From Luteolibacter yonseiensis (GTDB taxonomy: Bacteria > Verrucomicrobiota > Verrucomicrobiia > Verrucomicrobiales > Akkermansiaceae): a stretch of DNA of 64,000 nt. The position numbers and the translations under genes are program-made. The stretch is taken from positions 62,001 through 126,000 of the forward strand of contig NZ_JAENIK010000012.1 of assembly GCF_016595465.1 (NCBI RefSeq), given 5' to 3'. Position 1 is the first letter of the stretch; each line of letters opens with the position of its first letter. This document shows positions 1 to 7,527 of the stretch, piece after piece. The notes beneath the pieces are model-generated. The model ran no database searches, had not been told where the DNA came from, and was given only the letters and a program-made list of their open reading frames with translations.

Positions 1-1002
1 TGGCTGGTGGACAATCTGCCAAAGTTCGAGGCGGTCATCGTCCACGGACTTTGGCTTCATCACGGCTACGCGGTGAGAAAGGCCCTTTCGGTCATCCGGC
101 GAAGACAACCTGCGGAGAAAGTCCCCCGCATGTATGTCATGCCGCATGGAATGCTGGATCCCTATTTCCAGCGCGACCCATCCCGCAGGCTCAAGGCCTT
201 GAGGAACCTTCTTTATTGGAACTTGATGGAGTCGAAGAATGTGGCTGAGGCCGACGGTGTCCTTTTCACCTGCGAGGAGGAGCTGAGGCTGGCACGTGAG
301 ACGTTCCGCAACTATTCCCCGAAACGCGAGATCAACGTGGGCTACGGGGTTGCCGCACCACCGTCGTTCCGCGAGACACAGAGGGATTCATTCCAAGCCG
401 CCGGCGCCGGGCTTGCCGACCGTCCTTACCTTCTCTTTCTCAGCAGAATCCACCCGAAGAAGGGCGTCGATCTGCTCATCCATGCCTTTGCTTCGTTGGT
501 GAAGGAACGCTCCGCAGGGTTGGAGGGAATTCCATCGCTCGTGATCGCGGGCCCCTTGGACTCGATCTATGCCGACGAGATGAGAGCGTTGGCTGCGGAC
601 TGTCTCGCTGGCCTGCCCCCGGGGGAATCCCATCCGCGGATCCATTTCGTGGGAATGTTGCAGGGGGATGCAAAATGGGGCGCGTTTTACGGTTGCGAAG
701 CCTTCGTCCTTCCCAGCCACCAGGAGAATTTCGGCATCGCGGTGGTCGAAGCGCTGGCGTGTGGCAAACCGGTGATCATCTCCGACAAGGTCAATATCTG
801 GCGGGAGATCGATGGTGCCGGGGCCGGTATGGTGGCGGATGACTCCGTGGAGGGCACTAAGGAATCCCTGTCCCGCTGGTTTTCTCTGACCGATGCTGAA
901 AAGAAGGAGATGGCTGGCAATGCGATGAAGTGCTTCACCGGACATTACCGGATGGAGAACGTCGCCAAAACGTTCGCGGAAACATTATCCGCCACCCCTT
1001 AG
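1..1002 (+). CDS. GT4-family glycosyltransferase, 5' partial
   Basis: The reading frame is already open at base 1 and continues upstream; the GTG at 7 is probably internal, so the N-terminus is missing. The visible 333 residues hold the end of the N-terminal Rossmann domain (VHGLWLHHGYA, then MPHGMLDPY) and a complete C-terminal GT-B domain that begins near LLFLSRIHPKKGVDLLI. The nucleotide-sugar binding signature ENFGIAVVEALACGKPVI gives the E-x7-E pair typical of GT4 retaining transferases. Family knowledge says such enzymes add a sugar to a lipid-linked glycan on the cytoplasmic face. It heads the visible part of an exopolysaccharide locus, with a 171-base gap to the next gene. Substrate cannot be read from sequence. 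Confidence 0.9.
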   Translation, partial: WLVDNLPKFEAVIVHGLWLHHGYAVRKALSVIRRRQPAEKVPRMYVMPHGMLDPYFQRDPSRRLKALRNLLYWNLMESKNVAEADGVLFTCEEELRLARETFRNYSPKREINVGYGVAAPPSFRETQRDSFQAAGAGLADRPYLLFLSRIHPKKGVDLLIHAFASLVKERSAGLEGIPSLVIAGPLDSIYADEMRALAADCLAGLPPGESHPRIHFVGMLQGDAKWGAFYGCEAFVLPSHQENFGIAVVEALACGKPVIISDKVNIWREIDGAGAGMVADDSVEGTKESLSRWFSLTDAEKKEMAGNAMKCFTGHYRMENVAKTFAETLSATP

Positions 1003-1173
1003 CAACCCGTCGGGAAACCACGCGGAATCCGCTCCTCTCTGATCCGGGCATGTTCGGGAGCCGGGCCCGACCAACGATAAACGGCAACCGCGCGTTGCCA
1101 GGCCGGCGGGATTCCCAATAAGTCCGGCGATTTATATCCCAAACCCGGCAAGTTAATCCAAAGTTTCTAAAAG

Positions 1174-2289
1174 ATGAATATAGCTATCATTCAGGGGGCG
1201 TTTTTGCCGGTTCCGGCGATCCATGGAGGGGCGGTGGAGAAAATTTGGTATCGGATGGGAGTTGAGTTCGCAAAGCATGGCCATGCGGTCTGTCACATCG
1301 GAAAAGCCGACAAAACGTTGGCGGATGCGGAGGTGGCCGATGGCGTTAGGTATGTACGGGTCCGTGGTTTCGACACGCCGTCATCGCTTGCCGTCTTGAA
1401 GCTGATGGATCTGATTTACACCATCCGGGCGATCCGTAAAATCCCGCGTGAGTGTGACGTGGTCGTGACCAATACGTTTTGGGCACCATTTCTGCTTCGG
1501 GGGCGTCTCGGGAAAAAAGTGTATGTGGATGTTCAACGGGTCCCCAGGGGACAGATGAAATTTTATCGGCACGTCGGAATGTTACGGGGCTGCTCTCCGG
1601 CGATCAGTGACGCCGTCAAGCGGGAGCTTCCCGATGGCGATCACGATTTGGTATCGTACGTTCCAAATCCGGTGCCGTTCGATGTCGTCGATACCGGGGT
1701 GGGCAAAGAAAAGGTGATCCTGTTTGTTGGCAGGCTGCATCCGGAAAAAGGTGTCGGGGTGTTGATCGATGCTTTCAGAATTCTGGTTCAGGAGGGAAAT
1801 GTCGGTTGGAAATTGATCGTCGTCGGACCTTCCGCAACAAAGGACGGGGGAGGGGGAGAGGAGTTCGGAAGCGCCTTGGTGAAAAGTGCGGAAGGACTGG
1901 ATGTGGAGTTTACCGGTCCGGTTTTCGACGACCGCCTGCTTAAGGATTATTTTGCGAGAGCTTCGATTTTCTGTTATCCCGCCCAGGAAGGGAGTGGCGA
2001 TGCCGCTCCCGTCGCGCCCCGGGAGGCGATGGCTTACGGCGCGGTCCCCGTGGTGTCGCAGTTGCCGTGTTTCGGGGATGTCATCCATCACGATGTGAAC
2101 GGAATCTGCTACGATCATCTGGCCAAGGACCAGCCGGGGGTGCTGTCAGGATGGCTCAAGAGCCTGATGACGGATCCAGAACTGTTGGAAAGGCTGTCAG
2201 GCACGGCCCGGCGGGTGGTGGACGACTACTCAAGCCAGTCGGTGGCAGTGAAATTTCTAGAGGATTTTCATCGTCTGAAGCAACGTTGA
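1174..2289 (+). CDS. GT4-family glycosyltransferase
   Basis: This 371-residue protein starts MNIAIIQGAFLPVPAIHGGA, the glycine-rich N-terminal loop of GT-B glycosyltransferases. The second domain starts near residue 184 (VILFVGRLHPEKGVGVLIDA), the usual GT4 donor-site strand. The acidic signature is looser than in the preceding gene: EGSGDAAPVAPREAMAYGAV has a longer spacing between glutamates. It probably transfers a sugar during assembly of the exopolysaccharide repeat unit in the cytoplasm. The stop is followed five bases later by the acetyltransferase start, so the two are surely co-transcribed. The donor and acceptor are unknown. Confidence 0.9.
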   Translation: MNIAIIQGAFLPVPAIHGGAVEKIWYRMGVEFAKHGHAVCHIGKADKTLADAEVADGVRYVRVRGFDTPSSLAVLKLMDLIYTIRAIRKIPRECDVVVTNTFWAPFLLRGRLGKKVYVDVQRVPRGQMKFYRHVGMLRGCSPAISDAVKRELPDGDHDLVSYVPNPVPFDVVDTGVGKEKVILFVGRLHPEKGVGVLIDAFRILVQEGNVGWKLIVVGPSATKDGGGGEEFGSALVKSAEGLDVEFTGPVFDDRLLKDYFARASIFCYPAQEGSGDAAPVAPREAMAYGAVPVVSQLPCFGDVIHHDVNGICYDHLAKDQPGVLSGWLKSLMTDPELLERLSGTARRVVDDYSSQSVAVKFLEDFHRLKQR

Positions 2290-2294
2290 TCAAG

Positions 2295-2843
2295 ATGGAA
2301 TACCAACAAGAATCCCCCTATTCGAGTCCATGGACCTTGCGACAGCGCGTGCTGATGGTCGCTTGGGAATATGTGTGGATCCTTCTTTGCTCCTGGACGC
2401 CCAAGCCGGCCAACCGCTGGCGGATTTTCATTCTGGGACTATTCGGGGCCAAGCTCTATGGCAGGCCGTTCGTTCACCAGCGCGCGCGGATCCAGATCCC
2501 TTGGAACCTCACCATGCATGACCGGGCTTGTTTGGGAGACCGTGCGAACGCTTATACCCTTGGCGAAATAGAACTGTTTGAACACGCCACCATCGCACAA
2601 GAGGTCTACCTGTGCACCGGAACCCATGCGTTTGACCGTCCCGAACTGAATCTGATCACGGCGAAAATCGTCATCGGGGCCCATGTATTCGTGGGGGCGC
2701 GTGCTTTTATCATGCCTGGGGTGGAAATAGGCGCACATAGCCTGATCGGCGCCTGCAGCGTTGTCACGAAGTCCCTTCCTGCCAATACTGTCGCAGCCGG
2801 GAATCCAGCCCGCGTGATTCGCAGTCGCACAGCCAGTTTGTGA
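2295..2843 (+). CDS. WcaF-like acetyltransferase (left-handed beta helix)
   Basis: The ATG at 2295, five bases after the previous stop, gives 182 residues, the usual size of colanic-acid type WcaF acetyltransferases; the frame stays open upstream but only as overlap with the glycosyltransferase. Hexapeptide-repeat character is clear in the C-terminal half (ITAKIVIGAHVFVGARAFIM, then GVEIGAHSLIGACSVVTKSL) and the protein ends in the common AGNPARVI motif. A hydrophobic aromatic N-terminal segment (WEYVWILLCSW) resembles the membrane-associating part of this family. Likely role: O-acetylation of a sugar of the exopolysaccharide with acetyl-CoA. Position inside the glycosyltransferase run supports this. 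Confidence 0.88.
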   Translation: MEYQQESPYSSPWTLRQRVLMVAWEYVWILLCSWTPKPANRWRIFILGLFGAKLYGRPFVHQRARIQIPWNLTMHDRACLGDRANAYTLGEIELFEHATIAQEVYLCTGTHAFDRPELNLITAKIVIGAHVFVGARAFIMPGVEIGAHSLIGACSVVTKSLPANTVAAGNPARVIRSRTASL

Positions 2844-2852
2844 ACCTATCCT

Positions 2853-3698
2853 ATGTCGCCCCTAGACCTTACCATCGCCATCCCCGTCCGCAATGAAGAG
2901 CGCAATCTGCCAGGATGTCTCGATGCCATTGGAAAAGGGTTGGCGAGCCGGGTGGTGATCCTCGATTCCGGAAGCACGGATGCGACCCGGCAGATCGGCC
3001 TCGACTGGGGTGCGGAAGTGATCGATTTCAAGTGGAACGGGCGGTTCCCCAAGAAGCGGAACTGGTACCTCCGCAACCACCGGCCGACAACGCGCTGGGT
3101 GTTGTTTCTCGATGCCGACGAGTATCTGACCGAATCCTTCAAGGCGGAGTTGCCTTCCGCACTCGAGGATGTGGGAAAGACGGGCTATTGGCTCAGTTAC
3201 TCGATTTATTTTTTAGGACGGGAGCTGAAGGCGGGTTATCCGCTGCGCAAGCTGGCGTTGTTCCAGACAGGGGCGGGGGAATATGAAAAAATCGACGAGA
3301 GCCAATGGAGCCAGCTGGACATGGAGGTGCATGAGCATCCTGTGCTGACCGGCAAAATCGGCGTGATCCCGGCGAAAATCGATCACCAGGATTTTCGTGG
3401 GGTGAACCACTATGTGGCGAAGCACAACGAATACTCCTCGTGGGAAGCGCACCGTTTCCTGATGACCGCCAACGATCCCGAGGTGAGAGCCGCCTGGACC
3501 TGGAAGCAGAAAATCAAGTACCGGCTGATACGCAGCCCGTTGATAGGTCCGATATATTTTATCGGCAGTTTTGTGGTGATGGGCGGCTTTCGGGACGGAG
3601 GGCGGGGTATGGCCTTCGCGATCTTGAAAATGGCCTATTTCACCCAAGTGTATTGCAAGATCAGAGAGATGGAAGAAACCAGCCATAAGCGAAACTAA
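2853..3698 (+). CDS. GT2-family glycosyltransferase
   Basis: A 281-residue GT-A fold enzyme. LTIAIPVRNEERNLPGCLDA is the GT2 nucleotide-binding opening, VVILDSGSTDATRQI the second motif, and LFLDADEY (about residues 86-93) carries the metal-binding D-x-D. A hydrophobic stretch near residues 225-250 (SPLIGPIYFIGSFVVMGGF) probably associates with the membrane, as in the WaaE/KdtX-like branch that adds sugars to lipid-linked glycans. The next gene starts within its stop codon (TAATG), so translation is likely coupled. Sugar specificity is not visible. Confidence 0.9.
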   Translation: MSPLDLTIAIPVRNEERNLPGCLDAIGKGLASRVVILDSGSTDATRQIGLDWGAEVIDFKWNGRFPKKRNWYLRNHRPTTRWVLFLDADEYLTESFKAELPSALEDVGKTGYWLSYSIYFLGRELKAGYPLRKLALFQTGAGEYEKIDESQWSQLDMEVHEHPVLTGKIGVIPAKIDHQDFRGVNHYVAKHNEYSSWEAHRFLMTANDPEVRAAWTWKQKIKYRLIRSPLIGPIYFIGSFVVMGGFRDGGRGMAFAILKMAYFTQVYCKIREMEETSHKRN

Positions 3699-4537
3699 TG
3701 TCAAAAAAGTGTTTTCTAGGAATCGATTTCTGGAGCGGTTCCACTGGCGACCTTTTGAAATCTGCGGATTGTGAAGGCGGGCTGTTCACCGTGCCCTCGG
3801 CGCCGTCATTGGCGCAGATGAGGCGGGATCCGGACTTGATGAGCGCCTACCAGGCCTCTGACTGGGCGGTTGTCGACGGCGGATACGTGGCGTTGGTGCT
3901 GCGCATGTGTTTCGGTCGCCATCTGCCGCGGATCTCCGGTCTGCAGATACTGCAGCGGCTGGTGGGAGAGAAGAGCCGGCGGTCCATCCCTTTCCACGAG
4001 CGCCGGATCCTTTGGGTCGTGCCTACCGCGGAGGAGAAGGACAGGATCGATTATTATCTGGAGGACCAGGGATTCCCGCATCAGCTCCGTCATTGGTATT
4101 ACGCACCGTTTTATCGGAAGACCGAAGATTTCCAAGACGAGGCTTTGGCCGCAAAAGTCGCCGAGGTGCGGCCTGACTGGATCATCCTGTGCATCGCGGG
4201 CGGCAAGCAGGAGAAGCTCGGCCATTTCCTGAGAAGTCTGAGCTCTGGAAGTCCGGAATCAGGCCTCGAAGCGGAGGGGCCGGATGAGGCATCAGCCGAA
4301 GGGACATCACGGCCGAAGGGGCCTGTGATATTGTGTACCGGCGGGGCGATAGCGTTCTTATCGGGGGGGCAGGCAAACATCCCGACGTGGGCGGATCGTT
4401 TGTATCTCGGTTGGTTCTTCCGTATCACCTCATCTCCGAAGGTTTTTCTGCCACGTTACTGGGTGGCTGCCTACGAATTTCCCCTCTTGCTCTGGGAGCG
4501 GCGTGGGAGCTTGTTTGTGAAAAAGGGGACGGAGTGA
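3698..4537 (+). CDS. WecG/TagA/CpsF-family glycosyltransferase
   Basis: The 279-residue product matches the GT26 family: an early region MSAYQASDWAVVDGGYVALV, the central DWIILCIAGGKQEKLGHF and the closing IPTWADRLYLGWFFRITSSP with PRYW near the end. GT26 enzymes add the second sugar (ManNAc, ManNAcA or glucose) to undecaprenyl-PP-linked sugars. The usual N-x-D-G acceptor motif is altered to VVDGGY. Residues 185-210 (ESGLEAEGPDEASAEG region) are an insertion of low complexity not normal for the family. The start overlaps the preceding stop by one base. It would follow the priming transferase encoded next. Confidence 0.85.
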   Translation: MSKKCFLGIDFWSGSTGDLLKSADCEGGLFTVPSAPSLAQMRRDPDLMSAYQASDWAVVDGGYVALVLRMCFGRHLPRISGLQILQRLVGEKSRRSIPFHERRILWVVPTAEEKDRIDYYLEDQGFPHQLRHWYYAPFYRKTEDFQDEALAAKVAEVRPDWIILCIAGGKQEKLGHFLRSLSSGSPESGLEAEGPDEASAEGTSRPKGPVILCTGGAIAFLSGGQANIPTWADRLYLGWFFRITSSPKVFLPRYWVAAYEFPLLLWERRGSLFVKKGTE

Positions 4538-4882
4538 ACCCGGTCAACCCGTTGTCTTCGCGGCATTTCACTTCCCGGGCCGCTTTCTTTCACCTCGGCC
4601 GGACAGTCGCCGGTTGGCATCGCTGGAAGCGAACCGACCTTCGAAATCCAAAAATATCCGGCTTTGCGAAGGTTAGGCTGGCATGAAAAATGCATCCGTG
4701 GCAAAAGGAGTCATGTCCGAGAGCGATCGGGTGTCATTTTGAACATGCAGAAAGCCTAACAGGTTTTTGTTGAATCACGATGACAACTGCTCTACAGACG
4801 AGGACATATCCGTGACACGCCATCGTTGAATCCAGTCAACTCTGCCGGACCACCTCAATTTTAGCGCCCCCCGAACGTTTCC
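4538..4882 (+). other. 345-base intergenic region upstream of the sugar transferase
   Basis: No convincing gene. It holds a weak GCGGC/GCCGC stem followed by TTTCTTT at about 4559-4589 that could end the upstream operon, an inverted repeat ACCTTCG (4637-4643) with CGAAGGT (4667-4673) that could be an activator site, and the sigma-54-like element listed separately. About 190 bases separate that element from the next start, so a long leader is implied if it works. Confidence 0.5.
4679..4694 (+). promoter_or_regulatory. candidate sigma-54 (-24/-12) promoter
   Basis: TGGCATGAAAAATGCA fits the sigma-54 consensus TGGCAC-N5-TTGCA with mismatches at the last base of the -24 box and the first base of the -12 box; the GG and GC dinucleotides have the required spacing. 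The inverted repeat ACCTTCG/CGAAGGT ends six bases upstream, closer than a normal enhancer site. RpoN control of exosortase/PEP-CTERM loci is known in other bacteria (the PrsK/PrsR association), which makes the location plausible. No enhancer-binding protein is encoded in the window. Confidence 0.4.
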
Positions 4883-6262
4883 ATGATCTCCGCCCGCGAA
4901 AAAGGATTTTTCCAAATCCTCGTAAGTCTCCAGATGGCAGTCATTTCTGCCGTTTACTGGCTCGCATTCCTATTGAGCTTTGTCGCTGCGGAGCGGGGGG
5001 TGGTCGACGTGCTTTCTTATGTGAAATACTGGTTGGTCGCGATCGTGACCATCGCCCTTGAGGCTCTTTCGCGCCCGAACCATCTGCGTCCCACTCCGGG
5101 CCGGATGAGACACATCGCGCTGTCCGTGGCGCGCAGGCAGTGGGTTTGGATGCTTTCCAGCATGACCATCCTGCTGGTGTTTTCCCGCGATTTGGAAATC
5201 TCGCGTGCGTTCATCGGTATTTTCGCCGTCATGGCCCTTCTGGCGCTTTTCGCGAGCAACCGCTTCCTGATTCGCTGGTTGTCCACATTTTGCGCGACCC
5301 AATTTTCCCGATTGAGGTTGCGGACCCTGATCCTTGGCCCGGAACACTGGTGCGAGTCGATCATTCCCGAGATCAAGACCATCCATTCCATGCTCGACAT
5401 CACGAGGGTGGAGGCGACGGACAAGAAGGAGAGGAATACCGCCGAATACGCGCGTTTGGTGGCCGAGCAGCCGATCGACCTGTTGATCATGCCTCCGAGG
5501 CACCTGCCCGACGCCACCGTCATTGACCTTCTGAGATGTGGGGACAGATTCGGATTCCGTTGCTGGTTGCCGGTTGAGCTCACCAGGACTTACGGACGCC
5601 GTTTCGAATTGCAAAAAGTCGGGTGCCTCGATGTGCTTTCCCCACCCGTCGAACCATTGGAGAATACGTCGAACCAGTTCATCAAGCGTTCGTTTGACGT
5701 GGTGTTCGCCTCGTTCGTGGTGGTGACCATCCTGCCGGTGCTCTGCCTGGTGGTGTCGCTGATCCACCGCATGTACTCTCCGGGTCCATTGTTGTTCAAG
5801 CAGAGCCGGGTGGGGCGGAACGGATTGCCTTTCCAGGTGTATAAATTCCGCAGCATGCACGTCAAAAATCCTGACGAGACGCAACAGGCGACCAAGGGTG
5901 ACTTGAGAATTTTCAAAGGCGGCAACTTCCTGCGCAAATCCAGTATCGATGAGATGCCCCAGTTTCTCAACGTGCTGATGGGCGACATGAGTGTTGTGGG
6001 ACCGCGTCCGCACATGGAGCAGCACGACTTCGAATTCCGTGAGATTTTCGAACGCTACGGAGTCCGGCGGTATGTGAAACCGGGTGTGACCGGTCTTGCC
6101 CAGGTCAAAGGGTTCCGGGGCGAGATCTGCAAGCCTCAGGACCTGCGGAACAGGGCGAGATTGGACAATTTCTACGTCACCCACTGGGATGTCGCCATGG
6201 ATCTCGGCATTGTCGCCATGACCGGGATCAGCATGATCAAACCGCCGAAAACAGCTTATTAG
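4883..6262 (+). CDS. polyprenyl-phosphate sugar-1-phosphate transferase (WcaJ/EpsE-like)
   Basis: A 459-residue priming enzyme of exopolysaccharide synthesis that moves a sugar-1-phosphate from a nucleotide sugar to undecaprenyl phosphate. Residues 10-115 hold about four hydrophobic segments, the middle is a nucleotide-binding-like domain (LRTLILGPEHWC), and residues 265-459 are the bacterial sugar transferase domain: KRSFDVVFASFVVVTILPVL membrane hairpin, SPGPLLFKQSRVGRNG, YKFRSM, the catalytic Asp-Glu in SSIDEMPQFLNVLMGDMSVV, GPRPH and the C-terminal YVKPGVTGLAQV. Length is normal for the long PssY/WcaJ class. It sits alone after a 345-base spacer and is followed, after another long spacer, by the exosortase gene. 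Confidence 0.93.
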   Translation: MISAREKGFFQILVSLQMAVISAVYWLAFLLSFVAAERGVVDVLSYVKYWLVAIVTIALEALSRPNHLRPTPGRMRHIALSVARRQWVWMLSSMTILLVFSRDLEISRAFIGIFAVMALLALFASNRFLIRWLSTFCATQFSRLRLRTLILGPEHWCESIIPEIKTIHSMLDITRVEATDKKERNTAEYARLVAEQPIDLLIMPPRHLPDATVIDLLRCGDRFGFRCWLPVELTRTYGRRFELQKVGCLDVLSPPVEPLENTSNQFIKRSFDVVFASFVVVTILPVLCLVVSLIHRMYSPGPLLFKQSRVGRNGLPFQVYKFRSMHVKNPDETQQATKGDLRIFKGGNFLRKSSIDEMPQFLNVLMGDMSVVGPRPHMEQHDFEFREIFERYGVRRYVKPGVTGLAQVKGFRGEICKPQDLRNRARLDNFYVTHWDVAMDLGIVAMTGISMIKPPKTAY

Positions 6263-6657
6263 TGGGAAAGAGCGGAATCCGCAGGGTGTTCCGATCTGCC
6301 CGCGAGCGGTATTCCGCATGCGCGATGAGCTGGCGGAATCTTCTCACCATCCCCCGACGTTCTCGATACCTGAAAGGCGCGAAAAATCCATCGGGAGAAG
6401 ATGCCGGCTTGGTGTGGTCTCCTTTGGTGGATTTTTCGCGCCTTTTCGTATTTTACGGTCATGCGTCCAAGGGGGGCACTGAAGTCGTGATCGGAAAAGA
6501 GGTTCGATTTCCTCTCAGGCCCGCGCTCCTTCTGATTCGCCCGGTCCCAAAGCGCATTGGAAGCAAAATTGTATGGACTGCATAAACGGCTCACGATTAA
6601 TTTCCCAGCATCGTCATTAAAACAAGTTCCGACATCACCAGATCCTCAGACCAGTGG
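6263..6657 (+). other. 395-base intergenic region before the exosortase gene
   Basis: An open frame from a GTG at 6262 covers most of it but has no recognisable protein features and half of it encodes the two arms of the hairpin listed separately; I take the region as non-coding. No clear promoter was seen. The exosortase frame is open from 6601 on, so an unusual start inside this region is possible. Confidence 0.5.
6373..6445. repeat. long inverted repeat / stem-loop
   Basis: AAAGGCGCGAAAAATCCA (6373-6390) is perfectly complementary to TGGATTTTTCGCGCCTTT (6428-6445). The 37-base interior has a second five-pair stem, GGAGA (6394-6398) with TCTCC (6418-6422). The 18-pair arm is AT-rich in its centre and lacks a clean T-tract, so it is not a standard terminator. 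It lies 111 bases after the sugar transferase stop and 213 bases before the exosortase start. It might protect or process mRNA, or be a mobile repeat remnant. Confidence 0.8.
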
Positions 6658-7500
6658 GTGCCATTGGTGTTGGTGTTCGCACTGTGGACACCGGCGATGA
6701 TCGCCGCTTCCTACATCTGGCAATACGGAGATTACTATGACTATGGCTGGGTGGTTCCTCCCGCCGCGATCCTGCTGTCCATACGGCGTTGGCGGGACGA
6801 CCGTTTTCCGTTGATTCCACTTGGCCGGAGGGCGCTTCTTATTGGAGCCGCCTTGTTGTTTCCCTGGATTCTGCTCCTCAGGATACTCAACCATACCGAT
6901 CCCTCGTGGCGCCTGCCCATCGGGACGCTGGGATTCACGGCGGCGATCTGCGGCCATGTGTTGATCGGCATGACACGGGGCTGGAGGTTCTCCGCGGGCT
7001 ATCTGTGGATCACCTTGTTATGGCTGTCCGCCCTGCCTTGGTTTTTCGCGGTGGAGAAGGGTCTCATCCATCATTTGACCCAAGGGGTCATCGCTGCGGC
7101 GGCGGAGCTGTTCCAACTTTTCGGCACACCTGTGGAGGTGGTTGGTGACCAGTTGATCTTGCATGATATCACGGTTGAGGTGACCGACGGATGCAGCGGG
7201 GTACGCTCCTTTCAGAGCTTCGTCATGGCCAGTTGGTTCTTCACGGAACTCTACCGGCTCTCGCTGACGCGGGCGTTGGTGTTGCTCATCTGTTCCTGCG
7301 TAGTGGCGTTCCTCGTGAACATGGCGAGAACCTACGCCCTGGCACACATTCGTTTCGAACACGGCAAAGAAGCTTTTGACAACGCTCACGATTGGCTGGG
7401 CCTGCTGGCCTTCCTCGTCAGCGGGGTGCTGTTCTTTTTGATATCGGGCAGATTGGCCGCATTTTCGCGTCGCGTTGTGTTGAGAACCGTGAAACCCTGA
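6658..7500 (+). CDS. exosortase (archaeosortase family transpeptidase)
   Basis: A 280-residue integral membrane protein with about eight hydrophobic segments. The three family residues are present in order: Cys179 in VTDGCSGVRSFQSF, Arg224 in VNMARTYAL and His244 in FDNAHDWLG. Exosortases process PEP-CTERM proteins at the inner membrane in bacteria that make exopolysaccharide, which fits its place beside the priming sugar transferase. No ATG is available; the GTG at 6658 has no good ribosome site and the frame is open up to a stop at 6598, so an ATT or ATC start a few codons earlier is possible. A candidate substrate is encoded at 34776-36821. I cannot assign an Xrt subtype. Confidence 0.9.
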   Translation: MPLVLVFALWTPAMIAASYIWQYGDYYDYGWVVPPAAILLSIRRWRDDRFPLIPLGRRALLIGAALLFPWILLLRILNHTDPSWRLPIGTLGFTAAICGHVLIGMTRGWRFSAGYLWITLLWLSALPWFFAVEKGLIHHLTQGVIAAAAELFQLFGTPVEVVGDQLILHDITVEVTDGCSGVRSFQSFVMASWFFTELYRLSLTRALVLLICSCVVAFLVNMARTYALAHIRFEHGKEAFDNAHDWLGLLAFLVSGVLFFLISGRLAAFSRRVVLRTVKP

Positions 7501-7527
7501 CGGAAAGTCCGCTTTCATTATGATCCA

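Noticed and set aside
6262-6585. 107-codon open frame after the sugar transferase
   Set aside because: Starts within the previous stop, encodes the arms of the inverted repeat and has no protein features.
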